Shown one piece after another: positions 46,017 through 54,932 of a stretch of 64,000 nt of DNA; position 1 is the stretch's first letter; each line of letters begins with the position of its first letter. The notes under the pieces were generated by a model that searched no databases, was not told where the DNA came from, and saw only the letters and a list, made by a program, of their open reading frames with translations. The position numbers and the translations under genes are program-made. Source of the DNA: Yersinia ruckeri ATCC 29473 (GTDB lineage Bacteria; Pseudomonadota; Gammaproteobacteria; Enterobacterales; Enterobacteriaceae); the NCBI RefSeq assembly GCF_000754815.1, contig NZ_KN150747.1:2449908-2513907 (forward strand), in the 5' to 3' direction.

Positions 46017-46751
46017 ATGCAGCTAAAAAATCTTTTATCGGTTCGTCGGCTTACATGGCCAGTCGCTTTTTCTCTTGGTTTACATGGTAGCGTGATTGCC
46101 GCGTTGCTTTATATCTCCGCTGAGAAACTACAGAAACAACCTGAAATCGAAGAGGCACCGATCGCGGTGACGATGGTCAATATCGCCCCGTTTTCCGCCC
46201 CGCAGCCCGCAGCCGCTGAACCAGAGAGTCAGCCTGAACCGGTCATCGAGGAAACGCCACCCGAGCCAGAAATTCTGCCTGAGCCTGTGCCCTTGGCGAA
46301 ACCTGAACCGGTTAAAAAACCGAAACCCAAGCCGGTGAAGAAAGAAGTGAAAAAACCGGAGGTGAAGAAGGTCGAACCGCCGCCGATCGAGTCGACGTTC
46401 AAAGCGGATGAGCCGACTCCGGTGACCAAAGAAGCGCCAGTAAAATCGGCACCGGCAGCATCAGTTCCCGGCTCTTCCAATCATGACGGACCGAAAGCGT
46501 TGAGTAAGGCTAAACCGACTTATCCGGCGCGCGCATTGGCGTTGGGCGTTGAAGGGCAGGTTAAGGTGCAATACGATATTGATGAGAATGGCCGTGTGAC
46601 CAATGTGCGGATCTTGGCGGCCACACCGCGTAACACCTTCGAACGCGAGGTCAAGCAGGTGATGCGCAAATGGCGCTTTGAAGCCGTTGCAGCGCAAAAT
46701 TATATCACTACTATCGTGTTCAAAATTGATGGCAATATGGAAATGAACTGA
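46017..46751 (+). CDS. tonB: TonB energy-transduction protein
   Basis: Couples the proton-motive force (via ExbB-ExbD) to outer-membrane receptors for siderophores, haem and vitamin B12. 244 residues. The N-terminal signal anchor has the SxxxH motif (Ser19, His23 in FSLGLHGSVIAALLYI). A periplasmic Pro-Glu/Pro-Lys-rich spacer (about 60-140) follows, then the C-terminal domain with SKAKPTYPARALALGVEGQV and MRKWRFEA. Length is close to E. coli TonB (239). Convergent with yciA, as in E. coli, and separated from yciI by the fimbrial island. Confidence 0.97.
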   Translation: MQLKNLLSVRRLTWPVAFSLGLHGSVIAALLYISAEKLQKQPEIEEAPIAVTMVNIAPFSAPQPAAAEPESQPEPVIEETPPEPEILPEPVPLAKPEPVKKPKPKPVKKEVKKPEVKKVEPPPIESTFKADEPTPVTKEAPVKSAPAASVPGSSNHDGPKALSKAKPTYPARALALGVEGQVKVQYDIDENGRVTNVRILAATPRNTFEREVKQVMRKWRFEAVAAQNYITTIVFKIDGNMEMN

Positions 46752-46801
46752 TTGATTGATATTCGGCTAAGATGAGTTCAGTACATGGTTTCGGTTATTA
46801 A

Positions 46802-46837
46802 AAAAGGGTCGCATGTGAATTTCACTGCGACCCTTTT
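46802..46837. terminator. Bidirectional terminator between tonB and yciA
   Basis: AAAAGGGTCGCA (46802-46813) and TGCGACCCTTTT (46826-46837) form a perfect 12-bp stem with a 12-base loop, A-rich on the left and T-rich on the right, able to stop both convergent transcripts. Confidence 0.9.
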
Positions 46838-46864
46838 ACATTTGTCACCGTGGGTTAAAAATGG

Positions 46865-47290
46865 TTACTGACCGGAACCCACTTCAAAATTGATTCTACC
46901 AGCCGGCAAAGGGCGAGATTTCCCTTCATCATTAACCGCAACATAGGTAAATACGGCTTCAGTTGCCCGATAACGCTGCCCAATGGGTTCTGAGGAGACT
47001 TTCTTCACCCAGACTTCAACGTTAACCACGATGGAACTGCGTCCGGTTTTGATGCAGCGTGCGTAACAGCACACCACATCACCTACGGCAACAGGTTTGA
47101 GAAAGGTCATTCCGTCTACGCGAACCGTGACGACCCGGCCATGTGCGATTTCTTTGGCCTGAATAGCGCCGCCGATATCCATCTGCGACATCAACCACCC
47201 ACCAAAAATATCACCGTTGGCATTGGTATCTGCTGGCATTGCCAAGGTACGAAGTACCAATTCCCCATTGGGTAAAAGTTGCTGTGTCAT
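46865..47290 (-). CDS. yciA: Acyl-CoA thioesterase YciA
   Basis: Hot-dog-fold thioesterase hydrolysing a broad range of acyl-CoAs. 141 residues, slightly longer than E. coli YciA (132). Motifs: LRTLAMPADTNANGDIFGGW with the catalytic Asp/Asn region, MSQMDIGGAIQAKEIAHGRV, and VVCCYARCIKTGRSSIVVNVEVW. It follows yciB on the minus strand (67 bases), as in E. coli. Confidence 0.95.
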   Translation of the reverse strand: MTQQLLPNGELVLRTLAMPADTNANGDIFGGWLMSQMDIGGAIQAKEIAHGRVVTVRVDGMTFLKPVAVGDVVCCYARCIKTGRSSIVVNVEVWVKKVSSEPIGQRYRATEAVFTYVAVNDEGKSRPLPAGRINFEVGSGQ

Positions 47291-47357
47291 TCTCTATCTG
47301 CTTATAAAAGTCAATTCACGCCATAATGAGTCGCCCTGAAGGTGGGCGAGTATCAAA

Positions 47358-47906
47358 TCAATCCTGGGATTTTTTTTGTTCTACAGGCATGTGGCGGTAA
47401 ATATAAACGCCGCTGATCAGGGTAAAAATCAGTGTTAATGCGGTTAGACCGAACACTTTGAAGTTAACCCAAAAATCTTGTGGCAACCAAAAGGCGACAT
47501 AGATATTTGCCAGGCCACAGACGAGGAAAAATGCCGCCCAAGCCAGATTCAGCCGTGACCAGACACTGTCTGGCAGCGTCAGTTCTTTGCCCAACATCCG
47601 TTGAATCAGCGGTTTCTTTAACACCAACTGGCTGATGAGCAACGCGCCTGCGAACAACACATAAATGACCGTGACTTTCCATTTGATAAATTGATCACTA
47701 TGGAAAGCCAACGTCAGTGAACCGAAGATGACCACCATCGCGGCGGTAATCAGAGCCATTTTTTCTACTTTGCGATACATCACCCAACTGATGGCCAACG
47801 CCAGCAATGTGGCAGCAATCAAGGCTCCAGAGGCGACAAAAATGTCATACATTTTGTAAAACACAAAAAAGACGACCAGTGGGAGGAAATCTAATAGTTG
47901 CTTCAT
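47358..47906 (-). CDS. yciB: Inner-membrane septation/envelope protein YciB
   Basis: 182 residues with five hydrophobic segments (about 5-22, 24-43, 50-70, 77-95, 120-145 and a final 150-168 partly overlapping). Family motifs are [37 protein letters not shown] and the [20 protein letters not shown] block. YciB affects cell elongation and division and envelope homeostasis in E. coli. In E. coli yciC is the next gene upstream; here a SulP transporter on the other strand interrupts the pair. Confidence 0.95.
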   Translation of the reverse strand: MKQLLDFLPLVVFFVFYKMYDIFVASGALIAATLLALAISWVMYRKVEKMALITAAMVVIFGSLTLAFHSDQFIKWKVTVIYVLFAGALLISQLVLKKPLIQRMLGKELTLPDSVWSRLNLAWAAFFLVCGLANIYVAFWLPQDFWVNFKVFGLTALTLIFTLISGVYIYRHMPVEQKKSQD

Positions 47907-48135
47907 TAATCAATCCATTTTCTGTACATCACGTGACTATACCGGATTCGGCGCTGCGACGGTACCTTAGGCAATCCGCTATTATCCCTAATTATCAGTT
48001 GGAATGCGCCAGTTGCCCGCGTTATTTGCAGAAACTTACGTTTAACCGATGCCCAGCCCGATCTGCCGGTTGCCAGTTGTTGCATAACTCAGCATGATGG
48101 ATATAGATAATTGATTTAGAGGCAGAGAAGAAGAG

Positions 48136-49863
48136 ATGCTGAGAAAATCGGTCCGTTACTGGATGCCAGGGTTAACGCATTTGATGACTTACGAACGTGC
48201 TTGGCTGAAACCCGATTTGCGCGCCGGTTTGTCGGTCGCGGCGGTGGCATTGCCGATCGCCATTGCCTATGCCGAGTTGACTGGCGTTAGCGCTGCGGTA
48301 GGGTTGTATTCCTGTATCTTACCGATGATTGCCTATGCCTTTTTTGGCTCATCCCGCCAATTAATTGTCGGGCCGGATGCGGCAACCTGTGCGGTGATTG
48401 CGGCAGTGGTTGCTCCGTTGGCGATGGGTAATAAAGAGGTTCACTGGCAACTGACCATCATGATGACCTTGATGATGGGCAGTTGGTGCCTGGTTGCCAG
48501 CCGTTTTAAACTGGGCGCTTTGGCTGATTTACTTTCCCGCCCGATACTGACCGGCCTGCTTAACGGGGTCGCGATCACCATTATTGTGGATCAATTGGGC
48601 AAAGTGTTTGGTTTTATGACTCGGTCACCCCAGTTGATTGAGCGGGTGATGGCGCTGCCGCATAACTTACTGCACAGCCATTTGCCGACGGTGGCGATAG
48701 CGGCGCTGACATTTATCATCCTAGTGGGTGTCAAATGGTTGCGACCTAACTGGCCCGCGCCGTTATTCGCCATTGTTATTGCCACCTTGGTTACTTGGGC
48801 TGCTAACTTGCAGCAATTTGGTGTTGATGCCGTTGGCGGCTTTGATGGCGGTTTACCGATCGTCCACTGGCCAGAATTCAAGCCCGGTCTGTTGCGCGAT
48901 ATGGTGATCCCAGCACTCAACCTGGCGGTGGTCAGTTTCGTCAGTATGATGTTGACCGCGCGTAGCTTTGCCTCGAAAAACGGTTACGAAGTGGATGCTG
49001 ATGCCGAACTACGAGCATTGGGCGTGACCAACATCGTATCTGCATTATCTCAGGGCTTTGCCATCAGCGGTGCCAGCACTCGGACGGCGGTGAATGACGC
49101 CAACCACGGCAAAAGCCAGTTAGTGTCTATCATCGCCGCCTTGGCTATCGCCGTGGTGCTGTTTTTCTTAACGGCACCTTTGCAGTTTATTCCGGTCGCC
49201 GCACTGGGCGTAATATTGATCTACGCCGCTTGGTCGCTATTGAGCTTTAAAAGCATCTGGCAACTGCGGAAAAGAAATATACAGGCATTTAGCCTAGCGA
49301 TATTTACTTTTATCAGTGTGGTATTGGTTGGGGTGATCAGTGGTATCGGACTCGCAGTACTGCTGGGTTTATTGCAATTCCTACGGACGGTTTTCCGACC
49401 AACAGAGCAACTTCTGGGGGTTAACTCCGAAGGCATGATCCACTCGATGGGCAACAATAACGGCATCAAAGCCGTACCGGGGGTGATGATTTATCGCTTC
49501 AACTCACCATTAACCTATTTCAACGTGGCTTATTTCAAGCGTCGAATCCTTAATCTGGTGGATTCCACGCCGCACCCAGCGGATTGGGTGGTGATCGATG
49601 CTGTGGCTAGTTTTACCTATGCCGACATCAGTGTTCTGGCGGCGGTTGATGAACTGAAACGCGATCTTAAACAGCGCAATATCAAGCTGGTATTAGCCGG
49701 ACGTCGTACCGAGTTGACCCGTTGGTTCCGTCTGAATCGTTTGAAAAGTCAGGATCATGATCTGATTCTGGTACCGGATTTGTATCTGGCATTGAAACTG
49801 ATTCAAAGTAAGCAGCGGGTAGAGGAACGAACCGAATCGGAACAGTTGGAAAGTTCATCTTAA
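48136..49863 (+). CDS. SulP-family anion transporter with STAS domain
   Basis: 575-residue inner-membrane protein. The N-terminal ~420 residues contain 10 or more hydrophobic helices with SulP signatures: DLRAGLSVAAVALPIAIAYAELTG, FFGSSRQLIVGPDAATCAV and GAISGASTRTAVND-like FAISGASTRTAVNDANHGKSQL. The C-terminal STAS domain (about 440-555) contains VVIDAVASFTYADISVLAAVDEL. SulP proteins carry sulfate, bicarbonate or dicarboxylates; the substrate cannot be told here. It is divergent from yciB and sits between yciB and yciC, adjacent in E. coli, so it is an insertion relative to that backbone. It has GC-rich codon use like the backbone. Confidence 0.9.
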   Translation: MLRKSVRYWMPGLTHLMTYERAWLKPDLRAGLSVAAVALPIAIAYAELTGVSAAVGLYSCILPMIAYAFFGSSRQLIVGPDAATCAVIAAVVAPLAMGNKEVHWQLTIMMTLMMGSWCLVASRFKLGALADLLSRPILTGLLNGVAITIIVDQLGKVFGFMTRSPQLIERVMALPHNLLHSHLPTVAIAALTFIILVGVKWLRPNWPAPLFAIVIATLVTWAANLQQFGVDAVGGFDGGLPIVHWPEFKPGLLRDMVIPALNLAVVSFVSMMLTARSFASKNGYEVDADAELRALGVTNIVSALSQGFAISGASTRTAVNDANHGKSQLVSIIAALAIAVVLFFLTAPLQFIPVAALGVILIYAAWSLLSFKSIWQLRKRNIQAFSLAIFTFISVVLVGVISGIGLAVLLGLLQFLRTVFRPTEQLLGVNSEGMIHSMGNNNGIKAVPGVMIYRFNSPLTYFNVAYFKRRILNLVDSTPHPADWVVIDAVASFTYADISVLAAVDELKRDLKQRNIKLVLAGRRTELTRWFRLNRLKSQDHDLILVPDLYLALKLIQSKQRVEERTESEQLESSS

Positions 49864-49883
49864 GCTCATCACTGCTGGGGAAG

Positions 49884-49958
49884 ACCGGTAGAAGAGCCAA
49901 GCATGGTACGGAAGCCGCCGACCAGGACGAATCCACGACCTCTTGACCATCTACCGGT
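49884..49958 (+). terminator. Long-looped inverted repeat after the SulP gene
   Basis: ACCGGTAGA (49884-49892) and TCTACCGGT (49950-49958) are perfect 9-bp arms 57 bases apart, the second followed by TTT. It may be a terminator with a large structured loop or a remnant of a repeat. Confidence 0.35.
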
Positions 49959-49999
49959 TTTCATCGCTACCAACACTTGTTCAGTGCCTTGCGACTTTT

Positions 50000-50764
50000 T
50001 TATCCCTGTTGCTGATCCCGTAACAGCATATACAGACGGAACAGGTACACCAGCAGCAACGCGGAAACCAGATTGCTCAGCGTGCTAAGTACAACTGTAG
50101 CTATCGCGGGTGGCAACACGGTAAGGTGGCTCACCAAATACAGCAAAATCAGTTTGGCAGCCAGCCACAACATCAGCGCAGGGATAACCACGCGCACGTT
50201 GGCAAAGGCTTGTTTGGCGCTGGCTTTGATCGCGGCAAAAACACCGACTTTCTCATTGGCTACCATCACGGGTGCCAAGCAAACCGCCACGGCAATCACC
50301 ACACCGGGGACAATAAACAGCGCTAAACCCAATTGAATCAGCAAGGTGCAGATAAACATCAACAGCAACAGACGAGGCAGAATCGGCAAAGACAAACCGA
50401 TCGCTTGCAACGCACTGACGCGACGACCCTGCGACACTGCGGAAATCAGTGTCAGCATCCCGCCCACCAACAGAACATTACCCACCAGCGCTGAAAACGT
50501 AGCAACCGCAGAAACCTTCAGCAACACCATTTGCTGCTCCGGTGTCATCTGCGACACTATTTCGCGGATACCCATACTGCTTGACGAGGAAATGTCCGTA
50601 TCCGTGGCATTTAAAATCATCAACTGGGCTGTATCAGGGATAAAGGCCTGATTCAGCATGACGGTGATAAATGCAGTCAACAGCGCCAATAACAGGATTG
50701 CAGCGAGCTGATTACGGAAGAAATTAAAACTGTCACGGTACAGAGTGTTCGCCGTGATAGGCAT
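50000..50764 (-). CDS. yciC: UPF0259 inner-membrane protein YciC
   Basis: 254 residues with six or so hydrophobic segments and the N-terminus [20 protein letters not shown] typical of Yci[36 protein letters not shown] and [22 protein letters not shown] are recognisable. YciC is genetically linked to YciB in envelope biology; function is not defined. It is separated from yciB here by the SulP gene and lies next to the YkgJ-like gene. Confidence 0.93.
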   Translation of the reverse strand: MPITANTLYRDSFNFFRNQLAAILLLALLTAFITVMLNQAFIPDTAQLMILNATDTDISSSSSMGIREIVSQMTPEQQMVLLKVSAVATFSALVGNVLLVGGMLTLISAVSQGRRVSALQAIGLSLPILPRLLLLMFICTLLIQLGLALFIVPGVVIAVAVCLAPVMVANEKVGVFAAIKASAKQAFANVRVVIPALMLWLAAKLILLYLVSHLTVLPPAIATVVLSTLSNLVSALLLVYLFRLYMLLRDQQQG

Positions 50765-50808
50765 GAAAGCTCCTTGAGATAATCGATAAAATAACGTTCA
50801 GACAAAGA

Positions 50809-51225
50809 TTATACCCTGTTATGTCCGCTGTGTGACCCCGTCATCAACAGGCTGCTTATTTCCTCAGCAGCTAATCGCTCAAATTCTTCAACGGGTAACG
50901 GTGGCAAACCGTAATGGGCTCTGGCTCGATCGCAGGATTCATGACGTATCGCGTTGTCACCGGAATGGGTAAATTCACGACATGGCGTTGGCCGATGTGG
51001 ATAAATAGCGCAAGAGACAGACTGACCAATCTCTCCACGCAAGGCATCACAACGCGGGGATTTGCTGTTGGTGCCACTCATGCAGCTCATAAAAGGGGTG
51101 ATTTTTTCAGTCAATTGATCGGGAACCGATCCTTGGCCACCGGCCGCCTCCGACCAATAGAAAGAAACACGAAAATAGGCGCAGCAAGCGCCACAGCTAA
51201 TGCAAGGGTTGATAACAGCGCTCAT
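50809..51225 (-). CDS. YkgJ/UPF0153 family Cys-cluster protein
   Basis: 138-residue cytoplasmic protein with the CxxCxxCC metal-binding cluster NPCISCGACCAYFRV (7-21), then further Cys in CMSGTNSKSPRCDAL, VSCAIYPHRPTPCREF and HESCDRARAHYGLPPLP. The family probably binds zinc or iron-sulphur; a role in metal handling is proposed but not proven. It lies 44 bases upstream of yciC on the same strand, so they may be cotranscribed, and is divergent from ompW. Confidence 0.88.
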   Translation of the reverse strand: MSAVINPCISCGACCAYFRVSFYWSEAAGGQGSVPDQLTEKITPFMSCMSGTNSKSPRCDALRGEIGQSVSCAIYPHRPTPCREFTHSGDNAIRHESCDRARAHYGLPPLPVEEFERLAAEEISSLLMTGSHSGHNRV

Positions 51226-51455
51226 CTTGAACTCATTCGCTCCTGTATAAAGAGGACAGCCAACCGATCACGATTTCACACAACAAACAACGCCTGACAG
51301 CATCACCTACCTCACTGCTCATAAGCAATGCTTATTTACCGAACAGTGAAAACTACCGCTCACCGCCTTTCTTGATGCAGATCAATTTCAATGTTTTTAA
51401 GGAATTAAATAACATTACGAAAAGTAGTATTTTTAAAAGTAGCGATAAAAGATGT

Positions 51456-51472
51456 GATCCAGATTGGATCAT
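51456..51472. promoter_or_regulatory. Perfect 17-bp palindrome upstream of ompW
   Basis: TGATCCA-GAT-TGGATCA, perfect 7-bp arms, centred about 67 bases before the ompW start. In E. coli ompW is FNR-activated, but FNR sites are TTGAT-N4-ATCAA and this spacing (TGAT-N9-ATCA) does not fit. It is a likely operator of unknown regulator. The rest of the 51226-51530 gap holds no gene. Confidence 0.5.
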
Positions 51473-51530
51473 GTATACGCATTTATAGGTATATTCTGTC
51501 TCACGATAAACCATACAAATGGAATGGATA

Positions 51531-52166
51531 ATGAAAAAGGTATCTTTGTTATTATTGGTTGCGGCTATGCTCGCACCTTCTCTGGCTTCTGCGCATCAGG
51601 AAGGGGATTATATTTTCCGTGCGGGTACCGCCACAGTAAGACCGAATGCCAGTTCAGATAATGTGTTGGGTCATGGCTCATTCGGCGCAGACAACAATAC
51701 GCAACTGGGTCTGACTTTCAGTTATCTGGTTACGGACAACATCGGGTTAGAATTGCTGGCTGCGACACCGTTTCGCCACAAAATCGGGCTAGGCAGAATG
51801 GGAGACATCGCTGAAGTGAAACAATTGCCGCCAACATTGATGGCGCAATATTACTTTGGTGATAAACAAGACAAACTACGCCCATATTTAGGTCTAGGTT
51901 TGAACTACACCACGTTCTTTGACGAAAAATTCAATAATACCGGCGGTCGTGCTCAGTTGACCGACCTCAGCGTGAAAGACTCCTGGGGTGTGGCTGGTCA
52001 GGCCGGTGTGGATTATATGGTCAGTGAAAACTGGATGGTGAACATGTCGGTCTGGTGGATAAACATTGAAACTGATGTGAAATTCAAAGCGGCTGGCGAA
52101 GAGAAAAGCATCAAAACGCGTCTGGATCCTTGGGTATTCATGTTTGGTGCGGGTTACCGCTTCTAA
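51531..52166 (+). CDS. ompW: Outer-membrane protein OmpW
   Basis: 211 residues from the ATG at 51531 (MKKVSLLLLVAAML); an in-frame ATG four codons upstream would put charged residues before the signal and is less likely. The signal peptide is cleaved near SLASA-HQ. The mature protein is an 8-stranded barrel with family motifs EGDYIFRAGTATVRPNASSD, LTFSYLVTDNIGLELLAATPF, KQLPPTLMAQYYF, LRPYLGLGLNYTTFF and a terminal FMFGAGYRF with the C-terminal Phe for outer-membrane assembly. Length matches E. coli OmpW (212). It transports small hydrophobic compounds and responds to oxygen and salt in relatives. Confidence 0.97.
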   Translation: MKKVSLLLLVAAMLAPSLASAHQEGDYIFRAGTATVRPNASSDNVLGHGSFGADNNTQLGLTFSYLVTDNIGLELLAATPFRHKIGLGRMGDIAEVKQLPPTLMAQYYFGDKQDKLRPYLGLGLNYTTFFDEKFNNTGGRAQLTDLSVKDSWGVAGQAGVDYMVSENWMVNMSVWWINIETDVKFKAAGEEKSIKTRLDPWVFMFGAGYRF

Positions 52167-52194
52167 GCCAACGCAGCGGTTATCTGGTTAAAAA

Positions 52195-52222
52195 AGGGGA
52201 GGCGCATTCGACGCCTCCTTTA
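52195..52222 (+). terminator. Terminator after ompW
   Basis: GGAGGCG (52198-52204) and CGCCTCC (52212-52218) with flanking A-G/C-T pairs, a 7-base loop, then TTTATTTATT. 32 bases after the ompW stop. Confidence 0.85.
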
Positions 52223-52260
52223 TTTATTGTTGACGGTTATTTAATTTTTTGCTGAATCAG

Positions 52261-52575
52261 TTATCTGATTCTCATATCATTGGCTACCGACTTAACGCCC
52301 GGGACATGACGGGTGACCTGCACCGCTCGGTTGGCATCTTGGCTTGAACTGACAAAACCACTCAACTGTACGCGGCCTTTAAAAGTTTCAACGCTGATCT
52401 CAGTCGATTTAAGGTTCTTCTCACCCAGCAGTGCCGTTTTAACTTTGGTGGTAATCACTGTGTCATCCACATATCCGCCGGTTCCTTCGGTTTTGGTCGT
52501 TGGTGCACAGGCTGACACCGCTAATGCCATCACCGCAGCAATGCATAGGGCTGAAAGGGTCTTAAATAGCTTCAT
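52261..52575 (-). CDS. BON-domain periplasmic lipoprotein
   Basis: 104 residues. The signal peptide ends in a lipobox LAVSAC, with Cys at about 23, so it is a predicted lipoprotein. The single BON domain (about 36-104) contains DDTVITTKVKTALLGEK, EISVETFKGRVQLSGFV and VPGVKSVANDMRIR, as in OsmY/DolP-type proteins that bind anionic phospholipids. It has one BON domain instead of two. It is flanked by ompW and trpA and is probably monocistronic. Its closest named relative is not certain. Confidence 0.85.
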   Translation of the reverse strand: MKLFKTLSALCIAAVMALAVSACAPTTKTEGTGGYVDDTVITTKVKTALLGEKNLKSTEISVETFKGRVQLSGFVSSSQDANRAVQVTRHVPGVKSVANDMRIR

Positions 52576-52802
52576 AAATTACTCTCCATGTGTCGTTAAT
52601 GTGAAAAAATGACTCACGAACAAGCGTAAATTGTTGAAATGAGTTTTGGTTGAAATCAGAGCATTCAGCACGTCCAGTATCCACGCCGCGGAATCCTCTC
52701 TTCGGTGGGTAATGATACTTGGCGCGAGATGATAAGTATTGGTTATAAATAAGGATTGAGCAAATTAAACGGAAATCTTCAGTGCGTCATGACACGAATC
52801 AG
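52576..52802. other. Gap between the BON lipoprotein and the trp operon terminator
   Basis: 227 bases, no gene recognised. It contains the promoter of the BON lipoprotein gene, which is transcribed away from trpA. In E. coli the yciG-yciF-yciE genes lie between trpA and ompW; they are absent here. Confidence 0.5.
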
Positions 52803-52839
52803 GAAAAAACCGCGCCGGAGTGATTGAGTCGGGCGCGGT
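52803..52839 (-). terminator. trp operon terminator
   Basis: On the minus strand ACCGCGCC (arm 52832-52839) and GGCGCGGT (arm 52809-52816) form a perfect 8-bp GC-rich stem with a 15-base loop, followed by TTTTTT. It lies 41 bases beyond the trpA stop. Confidence 0.92.
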
Positions 52840-52879
52840 GACGTGTCTGCGTGATGCCGTTTCTTTGCAGCCCAGGCGC

Positions 52880-53686
52880 TTAACGGCGTGTTGCCGCCTT
52901 CATTTCTGTGACGAACTGTGCCAACTCGGTCAGCATATCGGCGGGTTTATCGAGGTTACACTCAATGATTTTGACAATCGCCGAGCCTGAAATTGCCCCC
53001 GCAGCGCCAGCGTCCAATGCGGCTTTGACCTGCGTGGGATCGGAAATACCGAATCCCAGTAATGTTGGCGCGGCGTGATATTCCTCAAGCTTATTCACCA
53101 AATGATGCAGTGGTTGCTGCGCCCGGTTTTCTGTACCGGTGACACCCGCACGCGAGAGCAGATAAGTATAACCGCGCCCGTGCGAGGAAATTTCCCGGAG
53201 TAAATCGTCGTCGGCGTTCGGCGGGCAGATAAAAATGGGTGCAATACCGTGGCGCATTGCCGCCATGCGGAAAGGGGCCGACTCTTCAAACGGCACATCG
53301 GCGATCAATACCGAATCGACACCCACTTCGGCACAGCGCTGATAAAAACTATCAATCCCTTTATGGAACACCAGGTTGGCGTACATCAACAGCCCAATCG
53401 GGATCTCGGGGTACTTTTGCCGAATTTCGGCCAACAGCTCAAAACACTGTGTCGGTGTCACGCCAGCGGCAAAGGCGCGCAAAGCCGCATTCTGAATTGT
53501 CGGGCCATCGGCCAAAGGATCGGAAAAAGGAATACCCAATTCAAGGGCATCGGCACCGGCGGCAATTAAAGTATCAATAATCGCCAGTGACTGGGTTGGT
53601 GATGGATCACCAAGCTGGACAAAGGGGACAAACGCACCTTCTTTACGAGCGTCGAGTTGTTTAAACAGTTGTTGATAGCGTTCCAT
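52880..53686 (-). CDS. trpA: Tryptophan synthase alpha subunit
   Basis: Cleaves indole-3-glycerol phosphate to indole and glyceraldehyde-3-phosphate and channels indole to TrpB. 268 residues from the ATG at 53686-53684 ([19 protein letters not shown]); an upstream TTG is rejected because the ATG overlaps the trpB stop as TGATG, as in E. coli. With this start the catalytic Glu49 ([10 protein letters not shown]) and Asp60 (PLADGPTIQ) fall on the E. coli numbers. [26 protein letters not shown] forms the phosphate site. Translational coupling with trpB ensures equal subunit amounts. Confidence 0.97.
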   Translation of the reverse strand: MERYQQLFKQLDARKEGAFVPFVQLGDPSPTQSLAIIDTLIAAGADALELGIPFSDPLADGPTIQNAALRAFAAGVTPTQCFELLAEIRQKYPEIPIGLLMYANLVFHKGIDSFYQRCAEVGVDSVLIADVPFEESAPFRMAAMRHGIAPIFICPPNADDDLLREISSHGRGYTYLLSRAGVTGTENRAQQPLHHLVNKLEEYHAAPTLLGFGISDPTQVKAALDAGAAGAISGSAIVKIIECNLDKPADMLTELAQFVTEMKAATRR

Positions 53687-54876
53687 CAAATTTCTCCCCG
53701 CGCAGCCAAAATATCGTGAACAGTGAATATATCTTTATCACCTCGCCCAGAGAGGTTAACCACCAGAATTTGTTCTTTCTCCGGCGCTTGTTTAATCATT
53801 TTCAAGGCATAGGCCAAGGCGTGGGATGATTCCAGTGCCGGAATAATCCCTTCTTTACGCGATAACAACTGGAAAGCATCTAGCGCTTCGTCATCGGTGA
53901 CGGAAACATATTCTGCCCGACCAATGCTGTTCAGGTAAGCGTGCTGTGGCCCAACCGACGGGAAATCCAAACCGGCGGAGATCGAATAGGATTCTTCAAT
54001 CTGACCTTCTGCGGTTTGCATCATCGGCGATTTCATACCGAAGTAGATACCCACACGGCCATGTTTCAGCGGTGCGCCGTGCTGCCCGGTTTCAATGCCC
54101 AGACCGGCGGGTTCAACGCCGATCAGACCGACATTCTCTTCATCAATAAAATCGGCAAACATACCGATAGCGTTGGAGCCGCCGCCAATACAGGCCAATA
54201 CGGCATCGGGTAAACGACCTTCTTTGGCCAAAATCTGCGCTTTGGTTTCTTCACCAATCATGCGCTGGAATTCGCGGACAATGGTTGGATACGGGTGCGG
54301 ACCCGCAGCCGTGCCCAGCATATAATGAGCGGTTTCGTAGCTGCCGGACCAATCGCGTAAAGCCTCATTACAGGCATCTTTCAGCGTTGAAGAACCGCTG
54401 TGTACCGGAATGACTTCTGCGCCCATCAGCCGCATACGGAACACGTTAGGAGATTGACGTTCAATATCTTTAGCGCCCATATAAATACGGCATTTCAGGC
54501 CGAGCAGAGCACAGGCCAGTGCCGAAGCCACGCCGTGTTGACCGGCACCGGTTTCGGCGATGATTTCGGTCTTGCCCATCCGTTTCGCCAACAGTGCTTG
54601 CCCCAGCACCTGATTGGTTTTGTGCGCGCCGCCATGCAGCAGATCTTCACGTTTTAGATACAGCTTGGTGCGAGTGCCTTCGGTCAGATTCTGACACAGG
54701 GTCAGCGCGGTAGGGCGACCGGCATAGTTTTTGAGCAAATCCTGGAACTGCGCTTGAAATTCGGGATCCATTTGGGCGCTGACAAAGGCTTCTTCCAGTT
54801 GTACCAGTGCAGGCATCAAAATCTGCGGCACATACATACCGCCGAACTCGCCAAAGTAAGGGTTAAGTTTGGTCAT
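53686..54876 (-). CDS. trpB: Tryptophan synthase beta subunit
   Basis: PLP enzyme condensing indole with serine. 396 residues from the ATG at 54876 ([20 protein letters not shown]); the longer frame from 54921 lies in the trpC-trpB gap and is not homologous. The PLP lysine is Lys86 in [14 protein letters not shown]; the phosphate loop [10 protein letters not shown] and catalytic Glu segment [14 protein letters not shown] are intact. The stop overlaps the trpA start by one base. Confidence 0.97.
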   Translation of the reverse strand: MTKLNPYFGEFGGMYVPQILMPALVQLEEAFVSAQMDPEFQAQFQDLLKNYAGRPTALTLCQNLTEGTRTKLYLKREDLLHGGAHKTNQVLGQALLAKRMGKTEIIAETGAGQHGVASALACALLGLKCRIYMGAKDIERQSPNVFRMRLMGAEVIPVHSGSSTLKDACNEALRDWSGSYETAHYMLGTAAGPHPYPTIVREFQRMIGEETKAQILAKEGRLPDAVLACIGGGSNAIGMFADFIDEENVGLIGVEPAGLGIETGQHGAPLKHGRVGIYFGMKSPMMQTAEGQIEESYSISAGLDFPSVGPQHAYLNSIGRAEYVSVTDDEALDAFQLLSRKEGIIPALESSHALAYALKMIKQAPEKEQILVVNLSGRGDKDIFTVHDILAARGEI

Positions 54877-54932
54877 TATCCTGTCCGTTATTCGTGGGTT
54901 TATCGGGTTCACCAATAGCAAAGCTATTCTGA

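Noticed and set aside
51456-51472. FNR site upstream of ompW
   Set aside because: The palindrome has TGAT and ATCA nine bases apart; FNR needs TTGAT-N4-ATCAA.
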